Shown here: one piece after another, positions 6,997 through 8,416 of the stretch
Position numbering within the stretch: position 1 is the first letter of the stretch
Layout of the letters: each line of letters opens with the position of its first letter
Origin: GCA-2748575 sp033722575
Lineage (GTDB): Bacteria > Pseudomonadota > Gammaproteobacteria > Pseudomonadales > Ketobacteraceae
DNA length: 8,416 bases
Reading direction: 5' to 3'
NCBI GenBank assembly: GCA_033722575.1
Contig: JAWVYU010000230.1
Span: 1 to 8,416, forward strand
Made by a program: the position numbers and the translations under genes
The notes under the pieces: generated by a model
What the model was told of the DNA's origin: nothing
The model's database searches: none
The model's input: the letters and a program-made list of their open reading frames with translations, nothing else

Positions 6997-7043
6997 ATCT
7001 CACTTCTCTGGTACCATTCCCCTCTGTAATTAACCCTTGGGCT

Positions 7044-7071
7044 TTGACCATACATAATCCAAAGATGTAAC
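7044..7071 (+). promoter_or_regulatory. Candidate sigma-70 promoter for the response regulator
   Basis: TTGACC (7044-7049, five of six consensus bases) is followed by 16 bases and TGTAAC (7066-7071, four of six). A start near 7078 would leave a leader of about 30 bases before the ATG at 7107. The placement is right for independent expression after the pip hairpin. Confidence 0.4.
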
Positions 7072-7106
7072 CCCAAAGCCTGTATCGTTAAAAAACGTGC
7101 CGGACA

Positions 7107-7766
7107 ATGAACGCAACCGCGGAAACAACCAGGATCCTTCTTGTGGATGACCACCCTGTCTATCTGGACGGGATCGCCGTTATTCTGGAAGGCATATTCG
7201 GCAATGTGGACATCATTTCTGTTGAAAATGCAGAGCGGGCCATTGAAGTGGTTACCCGGCGCAGTGATCTTGACTGGATTTTCGTTGACTACAAATTACC
7301 GGATTGTGACGGCCTGATACTCACCAAACGTCTCAATGATCTGTTTGTTACCGCACCCATCATCATGATGACCGGTATGGATGAAGTGGCCCTCATCTCC
7401 CAGGCCATTGATACCGGGGTCAGTGGGTTTATACACAAAGCCAGCGGCAAAACGGTATTTCGGGACTGCATCAACGCCATTGAAGCGGGCGAAGCCTATA
7501 TTGCGCCGGAGCAGAAGCTGGCACTGAACCAGTATAAAGGTTCCGACGATCACAAAAACCGGGAACGGATTCTGGAGCAGCTCAGCAGCCGTCGCAAAGA
7601 CGTTTTACTGCTGATTGCGGAAGGGTATTCCAACAGTGAAATTGCTGAAACCCTATCGATTTCGGAAACCACGGTGAAGGCACATGTGTCCGCACTCATC
7701 AGTATTCTGGATGCCGATAACCGTTACCACTGCGTGGCTGAAGCCCGCAAAATGGGTATTCTGTGA
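7107..7766 (+). CDS. NarL/FixJ-family response regulator (receiver plus LuxR-type HTH)
   Basis: A 219-residue two-domain response regulator. The receiver domain (about 8-125) keeps the acidic pair D14-D15, the phospho-acceptor D61 in IFVDYKLPDCDG, T89 in MMTGMD and K111 in FIHKAS, so it should be phosphorylated normally. A linker of about 30 residues leads to the LuxR-type helix-turn-helix (about 157-219): LSSRRKDVLLLIAEGYSNSEIAETLSISETTVKAHVSALISIL. The usual RExEVL reads RRKDVL here, a change in the helix before the DNA-reading pair; SNSEIA and TVKAH are kept. No sensor kinase is in the window, so its signal and targets are unknown. It has a weak ribosome site but a plausible promoter of its own. 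It converges with an RTX protein gene, which is not proof of a link. Confidence 0.9.
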   Translation: MNATAETTRILLVDDHPVYLDGIAVILEGIFGNVDIISVENAERAIEVVTRRSDLDWIFVDYKLPDCDGLILTKRLNDLFVTAPIIMMTGMDEVALISQAIDTGVSGFIHKASGKTVFRDCINAIEAGEAYIAPEQKLALNQYKGSDDHKNRERILEQLSSRRKDVLLLIAEGYSNSEIAETLSISETTVKAHVSALISILDADNRYHCVAEARKMGIL

Positions 7767-7885
7767 GATAGGCCCCTCCGCTTAAAAAGTCTATTAAATA
7801 GTCGTTGCTGCGTCACAATTATCTTCAACGAAATTTTGCCTGGTTCCCAATACACTAGAGCTCTCAAAAAGAATGTCACCCGAGA
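7767..7885. other. Spacer between the response regulator and the shared terminator
   Basis: This AT-rich stretch follows the regulator stop. I see no open reading frame, RNA gene or clear promoter in it. The short near-palindrome CTATTAAATAG is not perfect and may be chance. Confidence 0.5.
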
Positions 7886-7920
7886 TAATAAATGAGGGTC
7901 TTGATGACCCTCATTTATTA
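7886..7920. terminator. Perfect 15-bp inverted repeat, likely bidirectional terminator
   Basis: TAATAAATGAGGGTC, a 5-base loop TTGAT, then the exact complement GACCCTCATTTATTA. The GC-rich part is at the loop and the A/T-rich part at the base, so in either direction the 3' arm supplies a U-rich end inside the stem; no separate T-run follows. It lies 119 bases after the regulator stop and 6 bases after the RTX gene stop, as expected for a terminator shared by converging genes, serving the RTX gene most directly. Confidence 0.8.
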
Positions 7921-7926
7921 GGCCTT

Positions 7927-8416
7927 TCAAGCAGTTTGCCAACTATCAGCCAAAACAGGCTGCAAAGCATCTCTTGTTTCCTGAGGAATGATGTCGCCAG
8001 CGCCTGACGGAACATCGTAAGCCGCCATAGCTGACACCAACTGATCAACCTGACTGTTCACAAGCACTGATGACCCAGCCTCAATACGGTCAAGTTGATA
8101 GTTCGCATTAATATACCAATTACTTACAGTAATTTGGTCACCGGTTCCCACAAGAGTAATTTGTAAATGATTTCCATTACGGCTAAACCATAAATCCTCT
8201 GCTGTTGCTTGCTCAAATACGGCGACATCAATATTGGAACTGTTCGTATCATAGTTATATACAGTGGCGTTACCATCTCCCAGGCCAAACAGGTAGGTAT
8301 CATTACCGGCTTCTCCCGCCATGTAATCGCCATTCCCTGCGCCACCGCGCAGAATGTCGTCACCGTTGCCACCGTACAGGTAGTCACGGCCGTTTCCGCC
8401 TTCCAGCGTGTCGTTA
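7927..8416 (-). CDS. RTX (hemolysin-type calcium-binding repeat) protein, C-terminal part
   Basis: The last 162 residues of a protein whose N-terminal part lies beyond the right edge; the frame is open to the end. Residues 1-50 are tandem calcium-binding nonapeptides: LEGGNGRDY, LYGGNGDDI, LRGGAGNGD, then weaker units AGEAGNDTY and LFGLGDGNA. These fold into a parallel beta roll when calcium binds outside the cell. From about 51 to 115 comes a segment like the hemolysin-type calcium-binding-related domain (VYNYDTNSSNID, LWFSRNGNHLQITLVGTGDQITVSNWY, YQLDRIE). The tail LVNSQVDQLVSAMAAYDVPSGAGD and LQPVLADSWQTA is of the kind found at the end of large RTX proteins and should carry the type I secretion signal. 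The enzyme or adhesin part cannot be judged from here. No secretion genes are in view. Codon use past the repeats looks more AT-rich than in the housekeeping genes. Its stop is next to the terminator hairpin. Confidence 0.88.
   Translation of the reverse strand, partial: NDTLEGGNGRDYLYGGNGDDILRGGAGNGDYMAGEAGNDTYLFGLGDGNATVYNYDTNSSNIDVAVFEQATAEDLWFSRNGNHLQITLVGTGDQITVSNWYINANYQLDRIEAGSSVLVNSQVDQLVSAMAAYDVPSGAGDIIPQETRDALQPVLADSWQTA

Overview
The window looks like a chromosomal segment of a marine-type gammaproteobacterium. The UbiE, UbiB, HisE, TatABC and Dtd proteins read as close relatives of the Escherichia coli and Pseudomonas versions, and the order ubiE-ubiJ-ubiB-(his)-tatABC is the one known from Pseudomonas and its relatives. 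I cannot name a genus with confidence; a Marinobacter- or Alcanivorax-like lineage is a guess. No mobile element, tRNA, rRNA or CRISPR array was seen.

Layout. The left edge (1-118, minus strand) holds the start of a small lipoprotein gene. It has a good ribosome binding site and ATG and a perfect lipobox, but a TAA stop at codon 4. From 301 to 5464 on the plus strand runs one compact, probably co-transcribed cluster: ubiE, ubiJ, ubiB, hisE, tatA, tatB, tatC. Gaps are from -1 to 39 bases. It joins ubiquinone synthesis (UbiE methyltransferase, UbiJ lipid carrier, UbiB atypical kinase/ATPase), one histidine step (HisE) and the twin-arginine export machinery, whose substrates include many cofactor-containing respiratory enzymes. 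hisI, which often precedes hisE, is not here.

Converging on tatC with only 10 bases between the stops is dtd (minus, 5475-5912; D-aminoacyl-tRNA deacylase). Divergent from dtd is pip (6026-6988; proline iminopeptidase), which ends in a hairpin that spans its own stop codon. Then follow a stand-alone NarL/FixJ-type response regulator (7107-7766) with a plausible promoter, and, converging on it, the 3' end of an RTX (type I-secreted, calcium-binding repeat) protein gene that runs off the right edge (7927-8416, minus). A perfect 15-bp inverted repeat separates these two and probably ends both transcripts.

Overall this is mainly housekeeping DNA. I found no convincing new multi-gene system. The points most worth a second look are the interrupted lipoprotein, an altered DFG-like metal-binding motif in UbiB (DHA in place of DFG/DCG), and the orphan regulator beside an RTX gene.
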